From positions 1 through 30,440 of the IMG/VR virus record IMGVR_UViG_3300032083_002353: DNA of 30,440 nucleotides. One strand, 5' to 3'. The translations under genes and the position numbers were made by a program. How positions within the stretch are numbered: the stretch's first letter is position 1; each line of letters opens with the position of its first letter. Source of the DNA: a virus. The notes under the pieces were generated by a model, which was not told the DNA's origin, ran no database searches, and worked only from the letters and a program-made list of their open reading frames with translations. Of this stretch, positions 1 to 7,093 are shown in pieces.

Positions 1-619
1 AAACAATAATTACCTTGGTGTTTTTACCAGACGAGATAGTAGGATAAACAGAGGCAAAGAATTGGTCAGCAATATGATTTGGGATGAAAGCAAACTCATC
101 AAGAAAAATAATATTATAAGAACCACCACGAACAGCAGATGCAGATGTAGATGCGGCTATAATTTTAGATCCATTCTCCAATTCTAATGATTGTTTATTC
201 CAAGAAACAATACCCTGTTGCATCCACTTTGGTAAATTTTCATATGCAAGTTGCAATCTTCCAAGAAGATCCTTTGCAGTAGCTGCTTTGTTTGCTAAGA
301 TAGCAATATTAACATTGTCATTAAAGACTGCATAATGAAGTAGATAAGACACACATGTTGTAGACTTACCAGTCTGACGTGGCATCTTACAGATGTTGAA
401 TCTATTCTTATGGAAATTCTTTACAAGTTTTTCTTGGAACTTGTACATCTTAAATGGTACAAGACCCTCATCTAGAGAAACAATTTTGATATAATTTCTA
501 GCAAAATATACAGGATCTTTTTTACACTTCAAGAATTCACGAATATCATCTTCAGAAAATTGAATCTTTGTATTCGCTTTTTTTAGATTGGGATTACCAA
601 GATAAATGCTTTCACTCAT
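1..619 (-). CDS. gp17: Terminase large subunit, N-terminal ATPase part (partial, runs off window)
   Basis: This is the DNA-packaging motor ATPase, which docks at the portal and pumps DNA into the prohead using ATP. I translated it by hand from the ATG at 619; 206 codons are open to the window edge, so the rest of the ATPase and the whole nuclease domain are missing. Residues 78-88 hold the Walker A loop, CKMPRQTGKST, matching the T4 gp17 style P-loop with an Arg before the Gln. Residues 171-179, IFLDEFAFI, are Walker B with catalytic Asp174-Glu175. The preceding region (PVYFARNYIKI, FKMYKFQEKLV) is the usual adenine-binding N-terminal part. The ATG lies 14 bases after the upstream stop codon; only a weak ribosome site is visible (AT-rich spacer), so translation may depend on coupling to the upstream gene. 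The identification is seen directly from the motifs and supported by the adjacent gp16. Confidence 0.96.
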   Translation of the reverse strand, partial: MSESIYLGNPNLKKANTKIQFSEDDIREFLKCKKDPVYFARNYIKIVSLDEGLVPFKMYKFQEKLVKNFHKNRFNICKMPRQTGKSTTCVSYLLHYAVFNDNVNIAILANKAATAKDLLGRLQLAYENLPKWMQQGIVSWNKQSLELENGSKIIAASTSASAVRGGSYNIIFLDEFAFIPNHIADQFFASVYPTISSGKNTKVIIV

Positions 620-632
620 AATAATTATTGTT

Positions 633-2918
633 TCAGCAATTCCAGGCTCTTAGTGATTTTGACAAACGATCATCGCCTGTGTTGTTAGAAGGTTTTTGTC
701 TCTTACGCATTCCTTTCATCCTTGCACAGAATGATGCTCTTCTCTTATTACCAACTTTCTTAGAAGGTGCTTTCAGATCAGAACCAGGATTCTCTCTTTC
801 ATAAGACTTACGTCCTTTCTCATTGAGACCACCCTCACTGTTCTGACCAGACTTCTTAGTCCATGATGCACCTTCTGGCATGAATTGTCCAAAAGTTTTA
901 ACACCTTCTACAGTTACAAGCGGTTCACTTTCAATACGATCTCTTTCAAAGAAATTTACCAATACAGCTTCAGGAAAAATTTTTCTGAGTTGAATTAATA
1001 CATCTTCTCTAGAAGGTCTCTTTGATGTTGGAAAGAAAAATTGAAGTGATTTATACTGACCTCTAAAGGTAAAGAACATTGTATAAGTTCTTCCCATTTT
1101 TTGGATTCTTTCATATTTTTCTTGAACATACTCTTCATTTGATGGAGTAACAGAAGCAATATTAAATGTATTTTTTGATCCAAGCGCAACAGGACTTGAA
1201 TTCATATCCCAGTTTTTTGGTCCATATGAACATTCTTCTCTGGTTTCATTCTTCTCACATTGAGGGCAATAGCGAACATTTCCCATACCTTCTACGTGTA
1301 ACTTAATATTATCACTAATATTTACATCTTCTTTTTTTGTTTTCTTAACACAGTTTGGATATCTCTTTCCAAACATGGTCTTCATACCTTTCTTCTCATA
1401 ACCTTTCCAACACTTTTCATCCAATATATCCCTTAAATCTGTAAAGGAGTTTCTCATTAGTGCTCTGCCACCTGAAGAAGATGTAGTTCCTCTTGACAAT
1501 GTGCTGCCTCCAGTTCTTGATCCAGTTCTGGATGCACTTGGTCTTGTCTCAGATCCACCACCACTTCTCAATCTTGAGCCGCCACCGCCGCCAGATCCAC
1601 CTCTGTTGCGGCCACCGCCACCACCACTACTTGGTTTGTTTGGTTTTCCTGGATCTCCATGTCCTACATCTTTTTTCTTAAGAACTGGTTTTTTCTTATC
1701 TTTCTTATCCTTATTTTTCTCTTTCTTCTTATCACCACCTGAGCTGTAACTCATGCTATAGTTTACACCTACTTTATTTTCTCTTTTTCCTTTCTCCGAA
1801 GATGCAGAATGACTAGTTCCAGGTTTTGCAAGTGCTTTACTTACTGAACTTTTGATGGAATCATCAGTTGCCTTAGCAGGAACAGCTTTGCTACTAAAAG
1901 TAACACCACCAGAATGAGATGTTTTCTCTTGCATTTCAAATTCTTCAGACTTATTTCCCCAGTTTGCAGCACCAGCCTTACGACACTTTACCAAAGCACC
2001 AGAAGCATAAGCAGAGGGCCATACAGAATAACGAGACTTGACCTTATGATAACAAGCGTCTTTTGTTCCACTACCTTTACTTTTTTTATCTTTTGCTTCT
2101 GAAACTGATAGTAGTTTTTCTTCCTTCATTTTCTTTTTGTCAGTAGGAACGTAAGTTGGTTTTGCTGCACTAGATTTTTGTTGTTGGCCAGGATCTGCTG
2201 CTTTTTTTCTTCTTTGAGCAGAAAGTCTTTCTGCTTTACTCATACTTGATCTTTTTTCTGAAGAAACACACTTAGGAGTTCCTTCTCCAGGTTTATCACT
2301 TGCACAGGTTCCACCTGTTACAACATTAACCCATCCACCTTTGCCACCTTTTGATTTAGATTTACCAAACCAATCACGTAGCCCTTCTTCACTTACAGCA
2401 CCACCATTTCCGTTGCTACCATTACCATTGGAACCATTTCCATTTCCACCATTACCATTCTTTTTATTACCTTCAGTTTCCTTTTCGTCCTGATGTTCAT
2501 TATCCCGCATCAAATATCCACTGGACATTACATGATAACCTTTAGGAATTTTCTTGCATTTTTTGGAGGTATTACAGTAGTAATAACCCCTTTTACAACT
2601 CTTAGATTCCTCAGAGAGATCGCTTTGTAAATTGTTCATTACTTGCTTCCGATTTCTTTCGTCCATTATTTTTACAAATCTATTAGAAGATTTGACCATG
2701 TTATCAATATTTTTCATTGACAATCTTGAGACTGGGTATACGTTGGAAAATCTCCATTTATTTAATCCAGATTCATCAGGTGTTTGAAAATCTTGATCAA
2801 CAGCATAATTCCATAGTTTAGAGTCAAAACCAGCTTGAGATAGTGATGCACCCCCTGAGGAATAACCACCATCACCTACAGACATATTCGGTATTTCTTC
2901 TTTGAAAAACCTATTCAT
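633..2918 (-). CDS. Mosaic Cys-rich, low-complexity protein between the terminase genes (DUF5872/DUF6321-like modules)
   Basis: This 761-aa protein has no assignable function. It is a string of short modules. Residues 1-100 are an unrecognised head. Residues 108-130 form a Cys module (Cys108, 115, 121; YYYCNTSKKCKKIPKGYHV). Residues 153-173 are an Asn-Gly repeat. Residues 176-250 contain GGWVNVVTGG, Cys205/Cys217 and KAERLSAQRRKKAADPGQQQ, resembling DUF5872-type modules. Residues 287-320 contain DACYHKVKSRYSVWPSAYAS and Cys312. Residues 396-480 are Lys-rich, then Gly/Arg/Ser-rich. Residues 503-523 hold CWKGYEKKGM...PNC. Residues 551-563 are a CxxC...C cluster. Residues 600-670 look like a compact alpha/beta fold. 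Residues 683-761 resemble DUF6321 (SFCARMKGM, ending AWNC). These modules occur in marine phage proteins, as I recall them; their role is unknown. The ATG overlaps the gp16 stop (ATGA), implying translational coupling. The high Lys/Arg and Gly content suggests nucleic-acid binding, but that is inference. Confidence 0.85.
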   Translation of the reverse strand: MNRFFKEEIPNMSVGDGGYSSGGASLSQAGFDSKLWNYAVDQDFQTPDESGLNKWRFSNVYPVSRLSMKNIDNMVKSSNRFVKIMDERNRKQVMNNLQSDLSEESKSCKRGYYYCNTSKKCKKIPKGYHVMSSGYLMRDNEHQDEKETEGNKKNGNGGNGNGSNGNGSNGNGGAVSEEGLRDWFGKSKSKGGKGGWVNVVTGGTCASDKPGEGTPKCVSSEKRSSMSKAERLSAQRRKKAADPGQQQKSSAAKPTYVPTDKKKMKEEKLLSVSEAKDKKSKGSGTKDACYHKVKSRYSVWPSAYASGALVKCRKAGAANWGNKSEEFEMQEKTSHSGGVTFSSKAVPAKATDDSIKSSVSKALAKPGTSHSASSEKGKRENKVGVNYSMSYSSGGDKKKEKNKDKKDKKKPVLKKKDVGHGDPGKPNKPSSGGGGGRNRGGSGGGGGSRLRSGGGSETRPSASRTGSRTGGSTLSRGTTSSSGGRALMRNSFTDLRDILDEKCWKGYEKKGMKTMFGKRYPNCVKKTKKEDVNISDNIKLHVEGMGNVRYCPQCEKNETREECSYGPKNWDMNSSPVALGSKNTFNIASVTPSNEEYVQEKYERIQKMGRTYTMFFTFRGQYKSLQFFFPTSKRPSREDVLIQLRKIFPEAVLVNFFERDRIESEPLVTVEGVKTFGQFMPEGASWTKKSGQNSEGGLNEKGRKSYERENPGSDLKAPSKKVGNKRRASFCARMKGMRKRQKPSNNTGDDRLSKSLRAWNC
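1479..1670 (-). repeat. Gly/Arg/Ser-rich low-complexity tract
   Basis: This stretch encodes residues about 417-480 of the 761-aa mosaic protein, including runs such as SSGGGGGRNRGGSGGGGGS. On the plus strand it reads as CCACCGCC-type triplets (around 1574-1632), the most GC-rich spot in an otherwise AT-rich window. Such tracts are expected to be disordered linkers and may be unstable in length by slippage. Confidence 0.85.
2400..2462 (-). repeat. Asn-Gly tandem repeat
   Basis: The segment encodes residues 153-173 of the mosaic protein, an (N-G-x) run: KNGNGGNGNGSNGNGSNGNG. At DNA level it is a 6-9 base repeat of GGTAAT/GGAAAT-like units. It is a likely flexible linker between the first Cys module and the DUF5872-like module. 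Confidence 0.85.
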
Positions 2919-3328
2919 TTCTGACTCTTAAGAAATTTTGCTAACTCTGCTGTAGATCCTACAAATAATGAATTATTTGTAATAGATTTTGGACCAGAGT
3001 CCTCATCTTTATTTAGTTCCTTCATTTTTTTCTGCAGATCTATAAGTTTATCAGTTGTATCTGCAACACTTTTTATAATCTGTCCAGCAACTTCATATGC
3101 TCTAGGAGAATCTGACTCCTGAGCTAATTCCATAATTCCATTTAAACTTTCTTGACCTTTTTCAATTAAAGAATAAAGATTTCCTCTCGTATATTCATAG
3201 TCTTTCTTAGACTGTTCAATTCTTTCATCAGAAACAATAGGAATAATTTCAGATTCCTTGGGAGTGACATCTATAATATCAGTTTCAGTATTCAGAGAAT
3301 CGCTAATTTTATCGAATGATTTTGACAT
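2915..3328 (-). CDS. gp16: Terminase small subunit
   Basis: This 137-aa protein is the small terminase, which forms the ring that regulates gp17 and helps recognise DNA to be packaged. The central helical region, DYEYTRGNLYSLIEKGQESL at residues 43-62 followed by PRAYEVAGQIIKSVADTTDK, matches the conserved core of T4 gp16. It is predicted to form the oligomerising coiled coil, continuing through LIDLQKKMKEL. The acidic N-terminal region (residues 1-40) and the Lys-rich C-terminus are typical of the family, and the length is slightly shorter than T4 gp16 (164 aa). It lies 8 bases after gp15, and its stop overlaps the start of the 761-aa mosaic gene by ATGA. In T4 genes 16 and 17 overlap; here a 2.3-kb gene separates them. 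Confidence 0.93.
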   Translation of the reverse strand: MSKSFDKISDSLNTETDIIDVTPKESEIIPIVSDERIEQSKKDYEYTRGNLYSLIEKGQESLNGIMELAQESDSPRAYEVAGQIIKSVADTTDKLIDLQKKMKELNKDEDSGPKSITNNSLFVGSTAELAKFLKSQK

Positions 3329-3336
3329 GACATTAA

Positions 3337-4134
3337 TTATGAATCAGTTCCTGAGGCTGGATTAAATGACTTACTATCACTAAACATTTCTATCGTTTCA
3401 CTGAATCCAAAGTCATCTCCAGGACTAGCATCAATGGGATCAGGAACAGCGGTATATCTCATTTCACGTTTAGCGGTATCTGTATCAGTTTGAGTGTGAT
3501 AATCAACTTGAACCTTACGAATGAGTCCATCAGTGCTTTCTGCAATAGGACCAAATAGATATGTGTTAGCAGTAAACGTTAAATTATAAATTAAAGCTCT
3601 CCTTGTTTGGAAATTTCCTTCATATTCATCTTGCATATTGATATTATTTAATGCAATGGCAATATCTCTCTTTTCTCCTATTGAACTCACTAAATCAACA
3701 GTAACTTTAAAAGATGGTTGAAAGTATGGTAAAATTTGCTCTATAATTTGTAGAGCGTCTTCATTTAGTTTTGAATATATTGATAGTTGAAATTCTACGT
3801 TATAAGGAACAGGAAGAAATACTTTTTTTAGGTTCTCACCATCTACTGCTTTGAAAGTTTTAGTTACATTTGACTTTCTAGATGCATCATATGTAATTCC
3901 CAACATTTCAAATGACATTCGTGGTAATGTTATTGCCACTGATCTATCGAAATCAGGGTTTTGCAACAATCTTGCAAGAAACTTTTGTTGGGGTGCATAT
4001 GCTAAAGGAACTTTTATGTCACTAATTGTTCCAGAGTCATCACTTGTATGTCTTATATGAATATCATTGAATATAGTACCAAAGGCAACAATTGTCTTTC
4101 GTAATATTTCGTGATAGTAATAAGTTCCTAACAT
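3337..4134 (-). CDS. gp15: Tail sheath stabiliser / tail completion protein
   Basis: This 265-aa protein is close to T4 gp15 (272 aa), the ring that caps the tail tube and sheath and joins the tail to the neck. The N-terminus MLGTYYYHEILRKTIVAFGT, followed by FNDIHI, KVPLAYAPQQKFLARL and ITLPRMSFEMLGI, is the conserved gp15 pattern. The middle (residues 115-180) holds the expected beta-rich core, with PVPYNVEFQLSIY. The C-terminal 40 residues are acidic and probably variable. The start overlaps the gp14 stop as TAATG, so the two are probably translationally coupled. Order and neighbours (gp14 upstream, gp16 downstream) are as in T4. Confidence 0.94.
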   Translation of the reverse strand: MLGTYYYHEILRKTIVAFGTIFNDIHIRHTSDDSGTISDIKVPLAYAPQQKFLARLLQNPDFDRSVAITLPRMSFEMLGITYDASRKSNVTKTFKAVDGENLKKVFLPVPYNVEFQLSIYSKLNEDALQIIEQILPYFQPSFKVTVDLVSSIGEKRDIAIALNNINMQDEYEGNFQTRRALIYNLTFTANTYLFGPIAESTDGLIRKVQVDYHTQTDTDTAKREMRYTAVPDPIDASPGDDFGFSETIEMFSDSKSFNPASGTDS

Positions 4135-5513
4135 TAGTATGTACCAAAGGGATTCGATTCTGTAAAGTCTACGATATCGTCAGCTAAGTTTTCAATTTCT
4201 TCATTTTGAGCATATGCTATTTCAATTCCAGGGTCTGAATTAAATGTAGAAACTGTATGCGTGGCGTTAGATGTAGCGCCAACAACATCTTCTCCAGCTG
4301 TGAACGTACCACTATTTATGTACACGTCTAGGGTCTTGGCATCTTTATCGTATTTCTTGACTCTTGCTGTAGCACCAGATAGACTTCCAGTAACAATTTC
4401 ATTACTAATAAAGATTCCAGTTCCAATTGATGGTGCTGTAGAAATCCCCACAGTTGGTGCCACAGTATAACCAAAACCAGCGTTTCTAATTCTCATTTCA
4501 GTAATAGTTCCACCAGTTCCAATTGTAGAAATTACTTCAGCAGAAGAACCAATTGAAGTATTTGCTGAACCAGCTAAAGTTACTATAGGAGCATTGACAT
4601 AAAGTGATCCAGGGTTTGTAATGGTAAGTGTTTGAACAGATCCATCACCAAGAATTGCTGTTGCAGCTGCTCCAACACCACCGCCACCACTAAACGTTAT
4701 GGTTGGAACCTCTGTGTATCCTGCACCAGCATTTGTGATAAGAACTTCCAAGATGGAGTTTGATGTTGTTATAGCAACAGCTGTTGCATTTGTTCCACCT
4801 ACAGGTGCAGTTGAAATTGCAACCGTTGGTGCTGATGTATAGTTATATCCATCATTATTAAGTTGAACTTTTCTAACTGATCCAGTTAACGCAATGCCAG
4901 CAGTTGCAGTAGCATTTACACCAGATCCTGTAAGATTTATTGTAGTAATATACCCTTCATCAACAACTCTATCATCAATTGCCTCAATACCAGTATCGAT
5001 AATTTCATCTTCAAGTCTAAGAAGTTCACAACTTATCTGATAAACATAATTTTTACCTAATTGGTAAAATGGTTTTTCTTCCTCAACAAATTTAATTTCA
5101 TAAAGTCTTTCACCAAGAGGGAAGAAAATGACATCACCTTCTCTAGGCCTAGAATCTAATATAATTTCACTAGCATCTTGTTCTTTTAAATCTTTTAAAA
5201 ACTCTACGATATAAGTCTGAAATCTTTCTGCTGAAATTGTTAATGATATTTCATTTCTAAGTTCAATACCAAATTTTGACATGATATTGACATTATCACC
5301 ATATCCTTGATAATTATCAAGATATGCTTCGATGATAAAATTATCATCTAACTTAGACATTGTAACTTCTTTAGAAATTTTTTCAGTGCCAAGAATTTTT
5401 CGTGGGATATAATATACATCTATCCCATATATTTTTAACTGCTCATTAATCAAATCTTGAAGTAAATACTGCTCTTGACTTGATCCTTGTAGAAAATAAG
5501 AATTTCTTGCCAT
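4134..5513 (-). CDS. gp14: Neck protein gp14 with an internal repeat insertion
   Basis: This is the neck protein that closes the filled head and provides the docking site for the tail. Residues 1-175 follow the gp14 core: MARNSYFLQGSSQEQYLLQD, DVYYIPRK, EAYLDNYQGYGD, FGIELRNEISLTISAERF and REGDVIFFPLGERLYEIKFV. T4 gp14 is 256 aa; this one is 459 aa. The excess is a block at about residues 190-420 made of about 40-aa beta repeats (GYNYTSAPTV, GAGYTEVPTI, GSLYVNAPIV, GFGYTVAPTV) and a GATARVKKYD...FTAGEDVVGATS module. After it the acidic C-terminal tail resumes (EIENLADDIVDFTESNPFGT). The insertion is in frame and leaves both ends of the ordinary protein intact. It probably forms a surface-exposed decoration on the neck (inference). 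Start and stop overlap both neighbours by TAATG. Confidence 0.93.
   Translation of the reverse strand: MARNSYFLQGSSQEQYLLQDLINEQLKIYGIDVYYIPRKILGTEKISKEVTMSKLDDNFIIEAYLDNYQGYGDNVNIMSKFGIELRNEISLTISAERFQTYIVEFLKDLKEQDASEIILDSRPREGDVIFFPLGERLYEIKFVEEEKPFYQLGKNYVYQISCELLRLEDEIIDTGIEAIDDRVVDEGYITTINLTGSGVNATATAGIALTGSVRKVQLNNDGYNYTSAPTVAISTAPVGGTNATAVAITTSNSILEVLITNAGAGYTEVPTITFSGGGGVGAAATAILGDGSVQTLTITNPGSLYVNAPIVTLAGSANTSIGSSAEVISTIGTGGTITEMRIRNAGFGYTVAPTVGISTAPSIGTGIFISNEIVTGSLSGATARVKKYDKDAKTLDVYINSGTFTAGEDVVGATSNATHTVSTFNSDPGIEIAYAQNEEIENLADDIVDFTESNPFGTY
4430..4855 (-). repeat. Four-copy GxGY beta-repeat block inside gp14
   Basis: Four units of about 120 bases each carry Gly-x-x-Tyr, a Ser/Ala-Pro and a TVxI-type strand. 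Their cores lie near 4830, 4705, 4590 and 4455. Between cores the pattern is small residues, G-x-x-A-x-A-x-A, then IxxLxITNxG. The same unit recurs in gp8, the DUF4815 protein and the giant gp7-position protein, so it is a shared mobile cassette of this phage's virion proteins. Confidence 0.85.
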
Positions 5514-6352
5514 TATCCTATCATGTCCATGGGTGGTAATTCATAATAACTAGCCATCTTATCTTCTATTTCTCTTATTTCTGCATTTCCATCTTCATAA
5601 TATTGTCTACCATTAAGTTCAACACCTCCAGGTAGTTTGGTTCCACTAAATTTCATCATGTTCGCACCCCACTGTCTTTTGATTAAAGAAGTTAAGTATC
5701 TTTTTACCCAAGTATCATTATATATTTTATTAAAATCTGATGGATTTAAAGCACGAATACAGTCAATAACAAGATAATCACCAGCTGTCTGAGCAGTCCA
5801 ATCAATATCTAGATACAATCTACCAGATCTCTTTGAAAATCTAACTTGCTTATCTGTAGTTAATAAGAAATCAATATCTTCTAGATATCTTTTTGTCATT
5901 GAATAATTTAGAAGATCCACACTACTGAAGTAGTATAGATCATTTAAAAATAGTTGATATTTAATACTAAACATGCCACCAGAAATAGAACTAGTGTCAA
6001 ATTTAAAAATTTTATTGATTCCTATAACAGAATCTGGTACTTTAATATAATTGTTGTTCTCTTCAAAAGAAAATTCTGTTGTCAATCCAACAGATTCTGT
6101 TACTGTTGTAGTTGAAATTCCAGTGCTTGCAGAACTACCTGGACCCCTTCCCCTATCAATATCATCTTGTGTAATTTGATATTTTAGAAATGTTTTTTCA
6201 GATCCATCAAAATGACGTTCTTGAAAATATTGAATGGTATCATCAACCAAATCATCTATCTGATCATCATCCACGTTGATTTCTAAAACTGGCGCACCAA
6301 GTTTTCGTAGAGAGTAATCTATTAATTCTTGTCTTGTAGATGGTGATGCCAT
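5513..6352 (-). CDS. gp13: Neck protein / head completion protein
   Basis: This 279-aa protein is close in length to T4 gp13 (309 aa). That protein binds the portal after packaging and, with gp14, prevents DNA leakage and connects to gp15. The N-terminus MASPSTRQELIDYSLRKLGA, then PVLEINVDDDQIDDLVDDTI and QYFQERHFDG, is the conserved gp13 head. The C-terminal half has LDIDWTAQTAGDYLVIDCIR and a helical end (TWVKRYLTSLIKRQWGANMM) typical of the family. A Gly/Ser-rich loop with repeated Thr (residues 73-90) is probably disordered. A good ribosome site, GGAGTAAA, sits directly before the ATG. The stop overlaps the gp14 start as TAATG. Confidence 0.94.
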   Translation of the reverse strand: MASPSTRQELIDYSLRKLGAPVLEINVDDDQIDDLVDDTIQYFQERHFDGSEKTFLKYQITQDDIDRGRGPGSSASTGISTTTVTESVGLTTEFSFEENNNYIKVPDSVIGINKIFKFDTSSISGGMFSIKYQLFLNDLYYFSSVDLLNYSMTKRYLEDIDFLLTTDKQVRFSKRSGRLYLDIDWTAQTAGDYLVIDCIRALNPSDFNKIYNDTWVKRYLTSLIKRQWGANMMKFSGTKLPGGVELNGRQYYEDGNAEIREIEDKMASYYELPPMDMIG

Positions 6353-6363
6353 TTTACTCCAAA

Positions 6364-6498
6364 CTAATTATTCAGTAAAATTTTTACAGATTTGCTGGTA
6401 TCATCAAGAGATGAAACTGATTTATCAGTCCTATTATTTAATAAAACTGTAGTTACAGTAGAGCTATTCTCAGTTGTGACTGTAGTTATTCCAGCCAT
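6364..6498 (-). CDS. Small 44-aa ORF upstream of gp13
   Basis: I found this ORF by reading the gap between the 118-aa gene and gp13. It starts at an ATG that overlaps the preceding stop (TAATGG) and ends with TAG 11 bases before the gp13 start. The product begins MAGITTVTTENSSTVTTVLL and ends KSVKILLNN; it is Thr/Ser-rich with no signal peptide or membrane segment. The position, the stop-start overlap used by most genes here and the lack of any other content make it likely to be translated. I do not recognise a function; a small virion or assembly protein is possible. Without it the 145-base gap would be the longest non-coding stretch in the window. Confidence 0.7.
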   Translation of the reverse strand: MAGITTVTTENSSTVTTVLLNNRTDKSVSSLDDTSKSVKILLNN

Positions 6499-6854
6499 TA
6501 TCGGGTAATTCCAGGATTGACAATCGCGGAACCTTGAACAACTCTAAGTGTTGTAGAAATACCACTCACAGTGTCTATCCCACTATTAATTACAACATCA
6601 TAAACATATCTACCACTTTTTATGGCAGATGTTTCCGTTGCACCTAAAGAAATACGAACATTTCCACCACTATCACTTGTCACTGTTGAAATGAAAGTGT
6701 GTTTTGAAGATGACGTTGGAGTCTTTCTTAATTGAGCACTAACAGCATATCCAACCAAACTCTTGGGTGAGTTTGTTGACGCATCTTCAATGGTGAAATT
6801 TTTAGTAAAATCAGCACCCTGATTGATAATCAAGTTGTGTGAATATACTGCCAT
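6498..6854 (-). CDS. Hypothetical virion-associated protein (118 aa)
   Basis: This protein begins MAVYSHNLIINQGADFTKNF and reads as an alternating beta-strand protein. Its pattern is NQGADF, a hydrophobic strand (VGYAVSAQLRKT), SGRYVYDVVI near residue 82 and a final VVQGSAIVNPGITR. The 'NQG(A/S)DF...SGRYxYDV' layout is shared by small phage tail or baseplate proteins with an Ig-like or jelly-roll fold. That makes a structural role plausible, but I cannot name a family with certainty. The gene is the first after a candidate late promoter (6881-6888). The start has only a weak ribosome site (TTGTAAGATG). Its stop overlaps the 44-aa ORF start, so the two are probably co-translated. Confidence 0.85.
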   Translation of the reverse strand: MAVYSHNLIINQGADFTKNFTIEDASTNSPKSLVGYAVSAQLRKTPTSSSKHTFISTVTSDSGGNVRISLGATETSAIKSGRYVYDVVINSGIDTVSGISTTLRVVQGSAIVNPGITR

Positions 6855-6879
6855 CTTACAAGTTCATCAGGGCTCTTGA

Positions 6880-7092
6880 CTATTTATTATTATTCTCAAT
6901 GAGAGTCTTCAATATCCCCTTGATTTCAGAGAGTTCATTTTTAAGTTGATCAATCTCTTCATTTTTTCTTTCTTTTTGCCTTTTTAATTTCATGTAGTTT
7001 GCATAAGCTTGATCATCTACATTGATCACACTCCCAGTTTCTAAGTTTTTATACAAACTGGGATCTTGATCTACTTTAATATATTCAGACAT
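6880..7092 (-). CDS. Small coiled-coil protein (70 aa), conserved type in cyanophages
   Basis: This is a small protein between the DUF4815 gene and the 118-aa gene. Residues 1-30 (YIKVDQDPSLYKNLETGSVI) form a short beta-like head with a 'DPSLYKN..TGSVIN' pattern. Residues 33-68 are a continuous charged helix with heptad spacing (MKLKRQKERKNEEIDQLKNE, then LSEIKGILKTLI), a predicted coiled coil that probably oligomerises. The ATG lies one base after the upstream stop (TAAAATG), indicating coupling with the tail-protein gene. A role as a chaperone or connector for the adjacent giant fibre protein is inference. No membrane segment is visible. Confidence 0.85.
   Translation of the reverse strand: MSEYIKVDQDPSLYKNLETGSVINVDDQAYANYMKLKRQKERKNEEIDQLKNELSEIKGILKTLIENNNK
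6881..6888 (-). promoter_or_regulatory. Candidate T4-like late promoter AATAAATA
   Basis: The minus strand reads AATAAATA, one mismatch from the T4-type late element TATAAATA. It overlaps the stop of the 70-aa gene. Its downstream edge is 27 bases from the ATG of the 118-aa gene, exactly the spacing seen at the gp8 promoter. The stretch is also coding (Asn-Asn-Lys-stop), so chance is possible. Confidence 0.45.
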
Positions 7093-7093
7093 T

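Noticed and set aside
1479-1670. CCACCGCC-rich tract as an origin or regulatory element
   Set aside because: The triplet periodicity is fully explained by Gly/Arg/Ser codons of the minus-strand protein.
4313-4320. CATAAATA on the minus strand inside gp14 as a late promoter for gp15
   Set aside because: It lies about 180 bases upstream of gp15 within a coding repeat, not at the roughly 27-base spacing seen elsewhere; one mismatch to the consensus is expected by chance in AT-rich DNA.
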